A stretch of DNA of 64,000 bases from Trichobilharzia regenti (taxonomy: Eukaryota > Platyhelminthes > Trematoda > Strigeidida > Schistosomatidae): the NCBI GenBank assembly GCA_944472135.2, contig OX235265.1, positions 1,898,501-1,962,500 of the forward strand, written 5' to 3'. The translations under genes and the position numbers were made by a program. Positions 52,136 through 63,039 of the stretch are shown here, one piece after another; positions within the stretch are counted from its first letter, which is position 1, and the number at the start of each line of letters is the position of its first letter. The notes under the pieces were generated by a model, which searched no databases, was not told where the DNA came from, and worked only from the letters and a program-made list of their open reading frames with translations.

Positions 52136-53310
52136 TATCCAGGTAAAGACGTTTAGCAATGAAACCAAGCAAATAAATAACAAAGTTAAACACAAGGTAG
52201 TGTTGACTGGAGTCTCAGGGAAACGTGGACACCTAAAGATTTGTAATCAATAGTTTGAATGTAAGTCAAAAATGTAAATACGTTTCACATTTTCAGTGGT
52301 CTAGCGGTGTATGCATTTTTGTTTAATAACAAATTTATGCATTACTCAGTCAGACGTGACATTTTTAAAATTTTATTCTATTTTTAGCTTTGACCTTTTT
52401 AATTTTGTTATTGTTCAGACTAGTTCCGTATTCGAGGTTCAATAACACCACTGAAATATCTTTTTTATAAGTGTGAAGATTTGGACATCAGCTAACATCA
52501 AGAAGAGAATCACGAAAAATCTAGAAGTGCTGTACAACGTCTCTATCCTCTTCTCAGTCTTCTTATACACAGAGCTCCTAGAACGCTGAAATGATTCCAT
52601 CTAGGGTTTATCAGAACTAGAATGAAGGAAAATTACAATTCAGCGATTTAGTTGTAATTTATACATTCACGTTTTCGAATCAGTCACCAATATTATTATT
52701 GTTTCCTTTAGTTCCTAGAGGAATATAGGGCTTCGACCAGAAGTCTCCGTTGAGTCCGATTCTCCACCAAAGTTTTCACCTGGTTCCACGTCTACCTACA
52801 TGCTTTCATCTCCTCCCAACATGACCTCCCCATGTCACCCCACCCTCGCGCTGACAAACAACTAACTCGCTAGTTCCCGTTCGGGTTCCACTGAAGCAGT
52901 GGCCTGGCGTGTGATGTCACTCACTTGATAGCTTGTTTTCTTAGCGTATGGCCACCAATCCACCTTCATTTCTTCCTCCATATTTATTGCACAATCGGTT
53001 CCTGGTGGGTTGGTTAGTTCATTGCCAGAGATCCGTTCCTGTTGCTGATGTTTTCTGGCGGCCATCTGATCTTGAGTATTATTGAAGCAAAACAGTTGTA
53101 AGTGAAGGTTTGCAGTTTCTTCGAAGTGCTCATCGTGAGGAGGCGCTAAGTCTCTGATCCGTATAGTGAGTAGCACTGACTTAACATCCGGATCTTATTT
53201 TTCATACTGAGTGCTGCCGATTTCCACACAGACTAGGGAGTAATGAAAACTTGCTTTGCTATCTCTATCCTCGCTGCTTTGATATCTTCGTCAGTTCCGC
53301 CAGCCTGTAG

Positions 53311-53640
53311 TTAAAACGATACTTCCCAGGTAGGTAGGTAGGTAGGTAGGTAGGTAGGTAGGTAGGCAGGTGGGTAGGTAGGTAGGCAGGCAGGCAGGTA
53401 GGTAGGTAGGTAAAGGAAGTTGTTTATTTCAGATTTCTCCCATCTATGCTGATTGTTGTCTGTTGTTTTTGTTGCTGTTAGCCAGGAATCTTCATCACCT
53501 CTGTTTTCTCTATGTTCACCTGAAGTCCTATCTTCTCTAGATGTTTCTTCTATCGCCAAGTTGTTGTTTTTCATCACTTGCATATCTTCCACTTTGTGGT
53601 AAATCAGACATATATCATCGGCGAAGTTGAGATCCTCCAA
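53311..53640 (-). pseudogene. RTE-B reverse transcriptase motif C region
   Basis: Starts EDLNFADDICLIYHKVEDM (motif C), then a low-complexity EETSREDRTSGEHRENRGDED and KSEINNFLYLP, after which the tetranucleotide expansion encodes repeating YLPT units. The FADD active site is present. The repeating tail replaces the FTYLGS segment, so the enzyme is dead. Confidence 0.85.
53328..53414. repeat. (GGTA)n microsatellite inside RTE-B
   Basis: About 21 imperfect units of GGTA with a few GGCA. The flanking codons show that the repeat grew out of the bases coding the conserved YLG of the reverse transcriptase. Confidence 0.95.
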
Positions 53641-54139
53641 ATTTGTCTTTTTGGGTTCATTTCATGCCTGTTTCCTCACTTCTCTCTGTCTGTCGCATTA
53701 TGCAGTCTCCCACAATCAGCAAATTCATTGGAGATAGTAGGAGGCCAGCTTTGTCTTACCCCCATCTTCACTCCAAAGGATTCCGTGAGTTTCCCGTTGT
53801 GGATTACTTGGCATGCAGCATTGTCGTACAACTGTTGGATGAGATGAATCATTGTTGGCTGTACTCCGTAGTAGCGAAGTAGTTCTCAAATCACCTCTAT
53901 CAGTCATCATACTGCTTTCTAAACTTTTAGTGTATGACTTGCAGTATGTATATAAAGTGGGGTGAAGTTTAGTGGCGAGATAACAAGCTGAAATAAAACA
54001 TTATCATCTTCACAGTTTGTTAAATTGTTGATACTGAATAAAGACTTCATCAAATGAATTAAAAAATTAGGTTTCTTAGTGCTGTATACATCTCACAATT
54101 CTGTCTATGATAAATTAAAGTCATTATTGTTATTGTTCT

Positions 54140-55620
54140 CTGGGATTACCAGTTGAAAATAGGGATTCAACATCACATCCCACTTTGTCTTATTTTCTAC
54201 GATCTTCTATAGCTGGCCTTACTATTACCCATAACCTCTCATCCCGTCCACACCCCACAGTCTCCTTCATGTCACTATCGGTCACATGCCTAACTCGTTG
54301 TTTCCCATTGGTATTCAACTTGAGGACTTGGCGCGCTATCTCATTCAGCAGTCTTTTCATCTCCATTCTCTCCCACATATTTTTTAGCAGTCGGATATTG
54401 GTTTGTTCAGAGCCAGCCAGAGTTTCTTGTGGCTAATTCTTTTTGGCTGGCTGGTTGACCATTTGACCTTCAGTATGGAGTCAGCCACCGAAGGAGGCAG
54501 CTGTTGATAAAAGTCTGCTCTAATTTGTTGGAAATCCATTTCGTGAGTGACATGCAGCGCAAGTTTCCCACCCTCACTGAAGCACTGACTGAGTGTTCAA
54601 AATCCGAATCTTGTTGTTTATTCTGGGGTGGAGTGCAGAAGATATGCAAACTGATTTAAGGTTAATGAAGGTGTATCTTGCCTTTCCGATCCTGGCTAGC
54701 TTTGACCTCTTCATTCGTGATTGAAACAATGCTTCCTAAAAAATGGATTAAGTAACTTCTTTCAAATTTCTCCTGTTGATGGTGACTTGTGCTGCTTGTT
54801 GTTTCCGTTGTTGTTGTTGTTGATTATTCTCCATCACCTCCATCTTCTCTATAATCAACTCGAGTTCAGTCTTGACTGCCAGATTATTCAGCCAGTTTGT
54901 TGCTTTTCGTCTGCAAGTCACTAAATTTGTGTAAAAATAAACATGAATCACTCCCGACTTCCCAGTCACTAGGAATCTTCTTTTCAGTGCAAAGTACTTC
55001 TGTCTTCTTATTCCCCACTCACAATAAGACGCATAATCTAGTCGACCACAATCAGGAATATCATCGTCAGCGATAATAGACAGCCAGCCAGCTTGTCTTA
55101 CTTCTATGTGTACTTTAAGTGCCTAAGTGAGTTTCCCGCTGTGGATCGCCTGACATATGGCACTGTCACATAACCACCTGTGAAGTGAGGTTGATAAAGC
55201 CTTTAGTCACTGCAACGCCTTAGCGTTGAATTAGTTTCCAAATTACTTCTGTCTGTCGAAGGTTTTTTTGAAGTCAATTAAGTTGAAGTAGAGGTTTGAC
55301 TGCCATTCTACGCCTATGTTCGATGATGATGCGTACAACTGCAATTTTATCAGCACATGATTTGTCTTTCCTGAATCCAGCTTGTTCCGACGCGGCTGGT
55401 GGAGTTCTGCATCCAGTGTATCTTTTACTCTCTCCCGGATGATGCAACTCAGAAATCTACTTGTCGTGGACAATAGCATTATTCCACGCGAGTTATTTCA
55501 GAGACGGGCGTAAGTCATCCTTCTTTGGTAGCCTGACAAGGTAGCTAGCCTTTCTTCCAATTAGTAGGCACCTATGCTCCCTTCCAAAAGTTTTGCAGTA
55601 AACACTTAAATGATGCTTCC
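54140..55620 (-). mobile_element. RTE-C copy, highly mutated
   Basis: Minus strand from 55610: LLSTTSRFLSCIIRERVKDT, then LDAELHQ, a QAGFR-equivalent site, SNLYFNLIDFKKTFD (motif A), further RT in shifted frames (YDDIPDCGRLD near 55040, ITINRRNLKEV near 54760), then LNEIARQVLKLNTNGKQR and the C-terminal region ending at about 54140. The front of RT that other RTE copies lack is present here. Many frameshifts and stops. Confidence 0.8.
55243..55479 (-). pseudogene. RTE-C reverse transcriptase N-terminal motifs
   Basis: 78 codons: MLLSTTSRFLSCIIRERVKD, LDAELHQPRRNKLDSGK, and NLYFNLIDFKKTFDR, i.e. the RT0 to motif A stretch with the conserved Asp of LIDF. The GFRKDKSC portion is in another frame. 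Bases 55621-56149 hold no assigned feature. Confidence 0.8.
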
Positions 55621-56149
55621 TACATTAACATTTGTAGTAATGAGTTTAAGAAATATCTCAGTAAGCGGTACAATAGAAGTGTAAACCATTGTGTTTACAC
55701 TTATGACTCAATAGAAACTGTACATATTGTTTATTTGTATCCTGAAATCAAAATAAAATTTAAAATTCAACTTTCCGTTGCTAAGATACTTAGGTGTTAC
55801 TTCATTCTGCTTCACACTTGATAAGTATATACAAAAGAATTAGAAATGTGATGGAATAGTATAAAATGCGTTTTCTTATACATTGTGGATACCAGCCTGG
55901 ATTGTTAGCCATTTTAAGACTTCATTTAAATTATGCATTGAAATATGTACAGATGAAGTCATTTCATAAGTGTACACTTCGTAAACATCCTGTAAAATAA
56001 AAGCTCTAAAAAGATACACCATAGTGATATTTCTGACTGTATCTTCAAGCGGATTGAACTGCAGGTTACCTCCACAACAGGTAAAGGTCCCCTCTCCTTG
56101 TTGAATTCAACAAATAGATAGGGATTTTGTCCTAATCCCTTGTGTTGTG

Positions 56150-56370
56150 ATTGGAGCATAGGGCTTCAAGCATTTTGAAAGTATCACTAGCGGTAGTGTT
56201 ATATTTTTACGGAGTAGGTTCGCTAGTTGCGCGCCAAACCTCCTCACTTCTCGGCACTTTTTGTCCGCTAGTAAGATAGGCGAGGTTTACCAGAGTATTA
56301 ACAGGGAGTCGAACCCGGACCTCCTGCATAGCTGATGGGCATTCTACCGTTAGGACACCTAGGCATAATT
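56150..56370 (-). repeat. SINE-R copy, diverged
   Basis: Minus strand: taggtgtcctaacggtagaat (box A-like), ccgggttcgactccc (box B), then cgcctatcttac, and the 3' end tgcttgaagccctatgctcc, the RTE-B-like tail. The remainder, 56371-56742, shows nothing. Confidence 0.75.
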
Positions 56371-56742
56371 GACAACCTCATGCTCTTGAATTCTGCTGCC
56401 AATTTTGCAAACCTCAGATGTTGTGTATCATTTCCCAGTTTACTCTTAGCATTGCAGCAAATCGAAATCATTCGTAGAATCCGGAACAGTGATCTTTGAG
56501 ATGACGGGGCAGTTAGTCTACTGTTTCATGACTTTTAAACTTTGTCTGCCAGTTCACACATATTTTGTGTAAAAACGAAACTGTTCGTAGTTCAGGAATC
56601 AAAGATTCTCGTGGAACTTTACAGGTACTGGTTACATATTATGAAGGTATCATCACAAGTGTGTGTTTAAAGCAGGTTTTGAAAAAAATAACTTAATTTT
56701 GTCTGTAAACAATGTGTGTGTGGCAACTTCAGATATTGAGAT

Positions 56743-57905
56743 ATTCCATATTAGTTTGTTTATTAGATGTATCACACAGTGCCTCCAAAGCCTCAGGATG
56801 GTCGGGGGTGGGTGTCTTGCGCTGCGGGTTGGCCACCCCTCCGTACACCTCTTGAAATGCTCCCATATTATCGGGCGTCTTACACAGGCTCTCCTGAAGA
56901 AGTCCTACTCACTGCCTTCACGTGGCGGAGGTGTTTTTCACCGAAGTGAGAGGGCAAAAGCGGATGCCCGGCGCTCTTCACCAGGTTGACTGTCTGTCCA
57001 TTGGATGACGGTCTAGGGGAGATGGCTAAACCCTGATTCCAAACCTCCAACGACTGGCGTATGTAGCTCACCGGAGCTCACCGGCGGACGTATGGACAAA
57101 GGGCTTATTGGATGCCCTGGATGTCTGGCCCCATTCTAAAAGGCGTATGAACCGGACTCCGGTCACCGACTGCCAATGGATAGTGAACTCCCTACTCCAC
57201 TCCTACTGCCTTGTAGGTCACACTTGGCTGTGTAAAGGCTAGAGCTGCACTCTCAAACAAAAGGCCGAGCGACGCTGGGGACATCACTCGTACCTAATTC
57301 ACATGGAACTTCATGGTTCATGAAGCCGGCTCATCCTCCCGTAGGAGATAGCCGAAGTAAAGTAAAAGTAAGTAAGTAAGTATCCCACAGTGAAACAGTA
57401 TTATTTACTGGATGACGTTCGGACAAAATTTATTATTGTTCACAGTCATTTCACCAATTGTAATCACACGACTTTGAAATTTGAGTCTTATAGTTTTCTT
57501 TATCTTCTCCCATTTGTCTTAATGGTAGTAGAATTTTCCAGATATCCGACTGGACAGGTGTTGAATCATCCCTATTACATGTATTTGCAGTTGATTCGGT
57601 AAACCAAGCTTCTGTTATCAATCTCTCCCTCCACCCTGCGACATTAGATTTTAAAACTGTCATCCTATCCCATCCTATTGTATGGTTGTGTATAATTGCA
57701 TGTGGTGTAGTGCTATAGCTGAACTATTCTCTAGATTTCTTATCTTATTTGGGTCAACTTATCTAGATTTTGATAGGTTTTTATGTTCGGCTAGTCTAAT
57801 TAACTGACTCCGTTCTACTACTTTGACCTGTGTATTTGACCTGGTAATCACCTTGGGCAGAGTATTAGATAAACTAAACTGTTTTGTTTTAAAGGCTCCA
57901 CAGGA
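56743..57905 (-). mobile_element. PLE-E copy interrupted by a 597-bp GC-rich insert
   Basis: Minus strand from 57905: GIY-like region in shifted frames, then the frame 57663-57451 (MTVLKSNVAGWRERLITEAW, IWKILLPLRQMGEDKENYK), 3' UTR with ccagtaaataatactgtttc, insertion, and the end at 56743 (ctaatatggaat). Homologous to 8.9-11.2 kb. The RT is absent. Confidence 0.85.
56769..57391 (+). mobile_element. GC-rich 597-bp insert of unknown family, (GTAA)n tail
   Basis: The unit 56782-57378 is flanked by gtatcacacagtg (56769-56781) and gtatcccacagtg (57379-57391), a 13-bp duplication with one difference. It ends in aagtaaaagtaagtaagtaag, a tetranucleotide tail like those of RTE-clade elements. It is distinctly richer in G and C than its surroundings and has no convincing reading frame. 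It is not related to any other repeat in the window. Probably a SINE or a non-autonomous LINE derivative. Confidence 0.75.
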
Positions 57906-57984
57906 TCCCATATTAGGTTGTTTATTAGATGTATCACACAGGATCTACAGGATCCTTTAACCGACAAAGCTTCTTTCTAATACC

Positions 57985-58165
57985 CTGCAATGATTGTCAG
58001 AACAAAGAAAACTATAAAACTCAAGTTTCAAAGTCGTGTGATATGTTTATGAACAGCAGTATATTTTGTTCGGAACGTCATCCAGTAAATAGCAATACTG
58101 CTTCACTGTATGGTACATTCAATAAACAAACTAATATGGAATTACTTAATTTCACAGTGCCTAAG
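57985..58165 (+). mobile_element. PLE-E 3' UTR fragment
   Basis: aactataaaactcaagtttc, gaacgtcatccagtaaatag and aaactaatatggaatt match 10.97-11.19 kb and 80-200. Together with the minus copy it makes an inverted pair. Confidence 0.75.
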
Positions 58166-58329
58166 TTTTACACATATCCTAATTGAGATATTCCACCTAT
58201 AAGTAGTTTAAAGTATCTTATTATGACATTTGTATTAGTGATTGACATTGTAATATGATAATTTCTATTGTAATTTGAAATTTCTGTAGCGTCAATTAAA
58301 GTACTCCCAGCAGGCTACGGGAGACTTTG

Positions 58330-58725
58330 ATCAGTACTTGTCTGCATTCAATACTAAAGTTCAGATGGCCGGCCAGAATGGATAAGGAACTCTAGGAACT
58401 AACCAACTAACAACATACGGCCCTACAAACGTGAGATAGGAAATGAAGATGGATTGGCTGGAAATAGGTATCGAGGACTCCATCAGGTCCGTCAGGCTGT
58501 AGATTAAAACACAAGCGGGAAACTTTGAGTCGGTTGTCTCTGAATAACGTGGAGAAAGTAATGTAGTTAGTCAACTGCCCAATAGGATGGATGTGGTTAG
58601 TAAATGGAACGCTGATCGTAGTCGTGGAAGCAACTTGAAGTGGTAGCAGAAATGTGAGTTCAATGGAGTCATGCCACTGAGCTTGTATGCTCTGCAAGAT
58701 GAATAACAATAATAATTTTTATGTT
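58330..58725 (+). mobile_element. RTE-B 3' fragment, diverged
   Basis: gatggccggccagaatgg corresponds to RTE-B RWPARM, and gaagatggattggctgg to the RWIG region; the end reads gctctgcaagatg, then an (AAT)n-like tail. Most codons are lost. Confidence 0.6.
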
Positions 58726-58934
58726 ACTCATATGTATTAACAAATTCATCCACTATTTTAGTTTACCTAATTTAGTTCCATTGATGTACACGACTATCTG
58801 CAATGATTGTTTGAGATTGGACGCTAGTCAGTAACTAGTGTGTAGTGTGTCTAGTCTACTCTTTGTTGCAGACTGAATTCTTTCAGTCAAGTTTGCAATA
58901 TGGCCAAGATTTTTGGTAGCTCGCCATCACAATG

Positions 58935-59670
58935 TACTGTATTGTGAATTGTTGACATTAGATGGTTGGAGGCAATCGGTCACAGGAGGCCCTGCACCAC
59001 CTAGGTTTCGTACTAGTTGACACTCACCAGTCAGCAAGACGTATCCACAATGTTGAAGGAAGTCATCTCCCTTCTGAGATCCGAACTCGTGTCACTCAGT
59101 GCTACAGTCAGAGACATTACCACTGAGCCATTTGGGCTCGCGATGGACCTTATGTAGGATTCTATTGGATAGTTTGACTAGACACCAGTCATTAGCCAGT
59201 GATTTGTTTGGTGCAGACTGAATTCTGTCAGTCAGCTAAACAATATGACAATCATTTTAGGCGACTTGAATTCACGGTGCACTTTGAAATGCTGATTCCC
59301 TTAAGGTAGCAGATACGGTTTGTTGACTGTTGAGTGCCGACTAGCGCGAAACCTAAGTCCCAGCTGTGCTCCCTGTTGATTGTCTCCAACCATCTAATAT
59401 CGATATTTCACAGTGCGGTGCACTGTGGTGTCGAGTCACCTAGAATGGTGGCCACATTTTAAACTTGACCGATAGAATTCAGTTCAAACAACATTACACT
59501 ATTACATTACTAACTAGTGGTCAGTCAAAGTATCCAAAACAGTTCCACAGAAAATTAATTGCAAGCCCGAACAGCTCAGTGGTAACGTTTCTGACTGCAG
59601 CATTCACCGTGTGATGTGGGCCCAAACCTTAGAAGGGAAATTTGCCCCTTCATGGTTTCAAATTATTATT
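58935..59670. repeat. SINE-W cluster, several inverted pieces
   Basis: Minus-strand SINE-W at 58935-59170 (gaaacctaggtgg, tggctcagtggtaatg), plus-strand piece at 59270-59405 (tagcgcgaaacctaag, ctccaaccatctaatatc) and another at 59560-59665 (aacagctcagtggtaacg, tagaagggaaa). Pieces face each other, as at 30.1-30.7 kb. Confidence 0.65.
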
Positions 59671-60200
59671 ATTATTATATCCTTTAGTTCCTAGAGGAAC
59701 ATAGGGCTTCAACCACGCGTCTCCATTGCCTTCGGTTTTCTGACAACTTTTCCACCCCGCTCCAACTCTGTCCACATGCTTTATTCTCCTCCTCACATGA
59801 CCTCCGCCAAGTCACCCTCACACTTTAAGACCAACTCGCCGCTTTCCTTTCGGGTTCCTTTCGAGCAATGGCTTGTCTAGTGATGTCACTTGATGGTTTC
59901 CTCAGAGTATGGCCAATCCATCTAACTCCATTTCTTCCTGCCTATTTGTTTCACAATAGGTTCCTGATTGGTTCGCTCATTGCCAGAGATCCCTGTTGCT
60001 GATCTTTTCTGGCCATCTGATCTTGAGTACTGAGCGAAGACAACTGTTGATGAAGGTCTGTATTTTGTTTGAGGTGCTCTTTATGACTCGTCAAGTCTCT
60101 GATCCGTATAGTAGCACTGACTTTACATTAGAGTTGAAAATCCGGATCTTAGTTTTGATGGTGAGTGATGTTGACTTCCACACAGACTTAAGAGTAATGG
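59670..60200 (-). mobile_element. RTE-B 3' fragment
   Basis: Minus strand: C-terminal RTE-B in broken frames ending gccctatgttcctctagg, then AT-rich tail (59660-59680). Alignment with 9527-10165 is close along its whole length. Bases 60201-60820 show no feature. Confidence 0.85.
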
Positions 60201-60823
60201 TTTCAAATATACCTTGCTAATGACCGGTAACGAGCACAAAATCTAGGTCTAGAAGTTTCTGCCGACTCCCTCAGAATAAGAATTAGTGTTTCTACTTTCT
60301 CTTCGCCTTATATTCAAAGAAATCAGTTATTTTTATCAATAATTAGAAATGATGAATCCGCTTATTGATCTGGAGAGTTCTTACTAAAACACGTCATTTA
60401 TCTGAAAAATGTTGTGACGCATTTACAGAGTACATCTGATTATACATTTACGTGTGCTACCGAACAAATACAATGAAAAGGAATTTAAGAGTAATCATTT
60501 TAATAATTGACACTTCTCTTTGCAACGCAGTCGGATAAGGATGACAAAGAATAAATTTCTTTTTTGTACACACAAGAAGTGAAGTTTAATCTTATGGCTG
60601 ACGGTCACCTCAGCATATTTTAGTCTCTCTCAGATTCTGTCTATTCTTATATACAATACCGAAAGTCTCTTTTGATATCAGTCATTTGATTCATACCAAT
60701 GATGTTTCCGCTTTAGACGAATGGGATAGTCTGTCCACCTGAGTTTATCAACGTTTGGGAGCTCAGCTGTTTCTTAATTCTTTTGTCATTGCACACTGAT
60801 GAATTACGAAGAATACCCATTTA

Positions 60824-60955
60824 TTCATAAGTAAAAACACAGTTGTTTTTGTTCAGCGAAGAATTTTTTTTCAACGACTGTACAGATGCTTGAAAAAGAA
60901 GTCGTTGAAAAGAAATTTCTTCGCTGAACAAAAAACTGTGTTTTTAACCTATGAA
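60824..60955. repeat. Large hairpin, about 55-bp arms
   Basis: Left arm 60824-60878 and right arm 60901-60955 are inverted, with cagcgaagaa and ttcttcgctg in mirrored position, and a 22-bp loop. The terminal bases also occur in the short hairpin at 28314-28360. ttcttcgctgaac resembles the post-cleavage side of the PLE hammerheads. Confidence 0.85.
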
Positions 60956-61129
60956 TGTACACTTAGATGACTAATTGCGTTTAAACGAAATTCATCAATT
61001 CAGGTTGCTAGCTCAAGCCAGTAGTTAACGTTCTCATATACGAACATCATGTTTCGATTCAACCAACCCAACTCCCTCCTACTCTGTGTTACTTAGAATT
61101 GCTCAAAAATGAAGGGAATGGCTTCGGGT

Positions 61130-61835
61130 GTGTAACACGTATTCTGTCCACTCGTACAACTTTACAGAGTCATCTATTGACCTGTCCTTCTTATCTAACA
61201 CTCTAAACCCAACCTCAATATTACCAAATTATTCCACTTCACATGGAAGACACAACTTAAATATCTCTGATCAGAGACAGCAAACTTCTTCATGTCTCCC
61301 ACTTTTAATGGCTATGCTTCACAGTTATAAGGAAGGGCAGAGAGAAATGCTGAAGACCACAAAAGTCTTTTGGCCGATAATTGGATATCACATCTATCCT
61401 GATGATAACGTAAACTTGTAAATACCACACATACTTTTAATATCTGACTTGAGATTTCATCAGCAATCAGTCAGTTGTGGTAGATGCAGCTTCTAAAATA
61501 GGTGAAGTTTGTCAACACTCTCTATCAGTTCACTCTATTTCTCTAAGCTCGAAGTCGATGTAGTCCAGTCCTTTGGCATCACCTTAAATTTGACAGCAGT
61601 AAATGGTATGACACACATTCTAAGATATTTGCTCAAGATGTTTAAAAGACTCTTTATATTTCCAGAATATTGACTCAAAAAGATGACATCATCTCCACAC
61701 TCTAAATCTAAGAAAGTGTCCTCTGGTAACAAGCCAGTCCACAAGTCGCTAAAATTAGTTGGTGTTAATTCCATTAGAATACTTATGGTGAAAATTAAAA
61801 AAAAGTGGGCGTAACTGGCACCTTGACAGACCGTA
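61130..61835 (-). mobile_element. RTE-A copy, strongly diverged, active site lost
   Basis: Minus strand: frame 61774-61535 carries LLPEDTFLDLECGDDVIFL (motif C where CGDD replaces YADD), SLLNILSKYLRMCVIPFTAVKFKVMPKDWTTS, then shifted frames with the RTE-A C-terminus. It aligns with the 2.6-3.5 kb copy. Frameshifts abound. Confidence 0.85.
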
Positions 61836-61889
61836 GTGGTTGTCAGAAAATGATATATTCAAAACAATTAGTTTCCTTTATGAATTTTA

Positions 61890-62130
61890 GACAAAGGTAT
61901 AAGAAGAATCGTGTAATGTACTTGCGCGACATGGATTTATCATAGCAACATAGATCTATGAAAATAATCATGAGTTCAGAGGTGAGAAAATAGAATCAGA
62001 TCAAGTTAAAAGAACATCTTAAAGGTCTAGATAACAATGACCATCTCTAAACCAAATAATAGAGGCAATAATAGTAATCTACCCTGGCTAGTATCAAAGC
62101 AAAGTATATCAAGGAAGGTTAAGAGTGTGA
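61890..62130 (+). mobile_element. PLE-D-like 3' UTR piece
   Basis: caagttaaaagaacatc, accaaataatagaggcaataatagta and agtatcaaagcaaagtatatcaa parallel 18590-18690. Non-coding. Confidence 0.5.
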
Positions 62131-62189
62131 TGACAAATTGTCGCTTTGAATGCATCAAGGTGGTTTAAACTTCTTTACTGCTAGCTAGG

Positions 62190-62880
62190 GCTTCCAAAAC
62201 CTTTAGGATACCTCCCAAGCACGGTTTTCTGAACATATTCCCCAAAACCTGTGCCTGAAAGGAAGCAGATATTCCCAGAGTGCAATTACAAGACACATTA
62301 TTGATACCGGACATCTCGTAGAGATTTCTAAGTCCTTCAAAATATTAAATAGACAAAGGACAGCAAATTTACTACGATTTGCCGAAGCAATCGCAATCAA
62401 AAGACTTAAACCAGACTTATGCATACAGAAAGAGAGTGTGATTAACCTCTCACTCCCTTGGTAACAGAATTTTGATTTTGATTAGTCATCTAATTCAGTG
62501 ATCTCAACTCACTGAACAAATCTTAATCTCATAAACTGTAATCGTTTTTGTTTCTTGAGCTGCTATGTGAACCTAAAAGCTAACACTGTTCTGTTAATCA
62601 ATTTTTTCTGTTTTCTCTCTTACCCCTCCCCCTCTTTACAACTTTAAAAGTGTATAAATTGATGATGAAAACTTAAACTAAAAACATTGTAATGCTTTCA
62701 TTTAGATGCGTCAATTTTATAGTATCTCTTTTCTACCACCACTCGAACATTAAAGTATGTTATTATCATCTATATAACCATTGTAATTTCAGGTAGTCTG
62801 CAGCTGATGAGAACCTGTGAAATAGAATGATATCATTTTATACTGCAAATTTCGTCTTCCTTTCTTTATCGAAATTTATC
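62190..62880 (+). mobile_element. PLE-C 3' portion: endonuclease C-terminus, UTR, terminal hammerhead
   Basis: The frame to about 62463 reads ITRHIIDTGHLVEISKSFKI, ANLLRFAEAIAIKRLKPDLC and ESVINLSLPW, then a stop, like 1650-1994. The UTR leads to a GCAG-type hammerhead at 62800-62846. The GIY motif and the RT are missing. Confidence 0.85.
62800..62846 (+). ncRNA. Hammerhead candidate of PLE-C (GCAG type)
   Basis: GCAG (62800-62803), CTGATGA (62804-62810), gaacctgt, GAAA (62819-62822), a hairpin with atagaatgat/atcattttat, A (62842), then CTGC (62843-62846). GCAG and CTGC pair perfectly and the core is complete. Stem II closes only by a G/U pair. Cleavage is expected between 62842 and 62843. 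The copy at 36363 has the reverse: better stem II, poorer stem I. Confidence 0.65.
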
Positions 62881-63010
62881 AAGGGAACCAAATGTATGAA
62901 TTTTATAGATTGGTTTAAAAGACGTGTAAATATCGATTTTATGTCCTTTCTCTATAATATGTTTAACAATAGAAGAGCTAGGTCTCCTATTCTCACTATT
63001 AATAGGTTCT
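62872..63010 (-). pseudogene. PLE endonuclease scrap
   Basis: Minus strand reads PINSENRRPSSSIVKHIIEK, GHKIDIYTSFKPIYKIH, a stretch typical of the helix after the GIY core (H..E.GH.ID). It abuts the plus-strand PLE-C terminus. Family uncertain. Confidence 0.65.
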
Positions 63011-63039
63011 AAAGATTCTATTTTAAATCGTATAACTAG

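Larger units (their letters stand above)
52690..53940 (-). mobile_element. RTE-B copy with RT motif C and an internal (GGTA)n expansion
   Basis: Minus strand from 53940: GVRQ-like motif B region, MEDLNFADDICLIYHK (motif C, FADD), EINNFLYLP at the FTYLGS site where (TACC)n has expanded (53328-53414), then broken frames with NNTQDQMAARK and EEEMKVDWWPY, and the end gccctatattcctctagg. It is the RTE-B copy that reaches furthest 5'. The catalytic FADD is intact but the ORF is split. Confidence 0.85.

Noticed and set aside
56663..56989. 108-codon frame in the GC-rich insert
   Set aside because: It crosses the insertion boundary into PLE-E, has no recognisable domain, and overlaps another similarly long frame in a GC-rich stretch.
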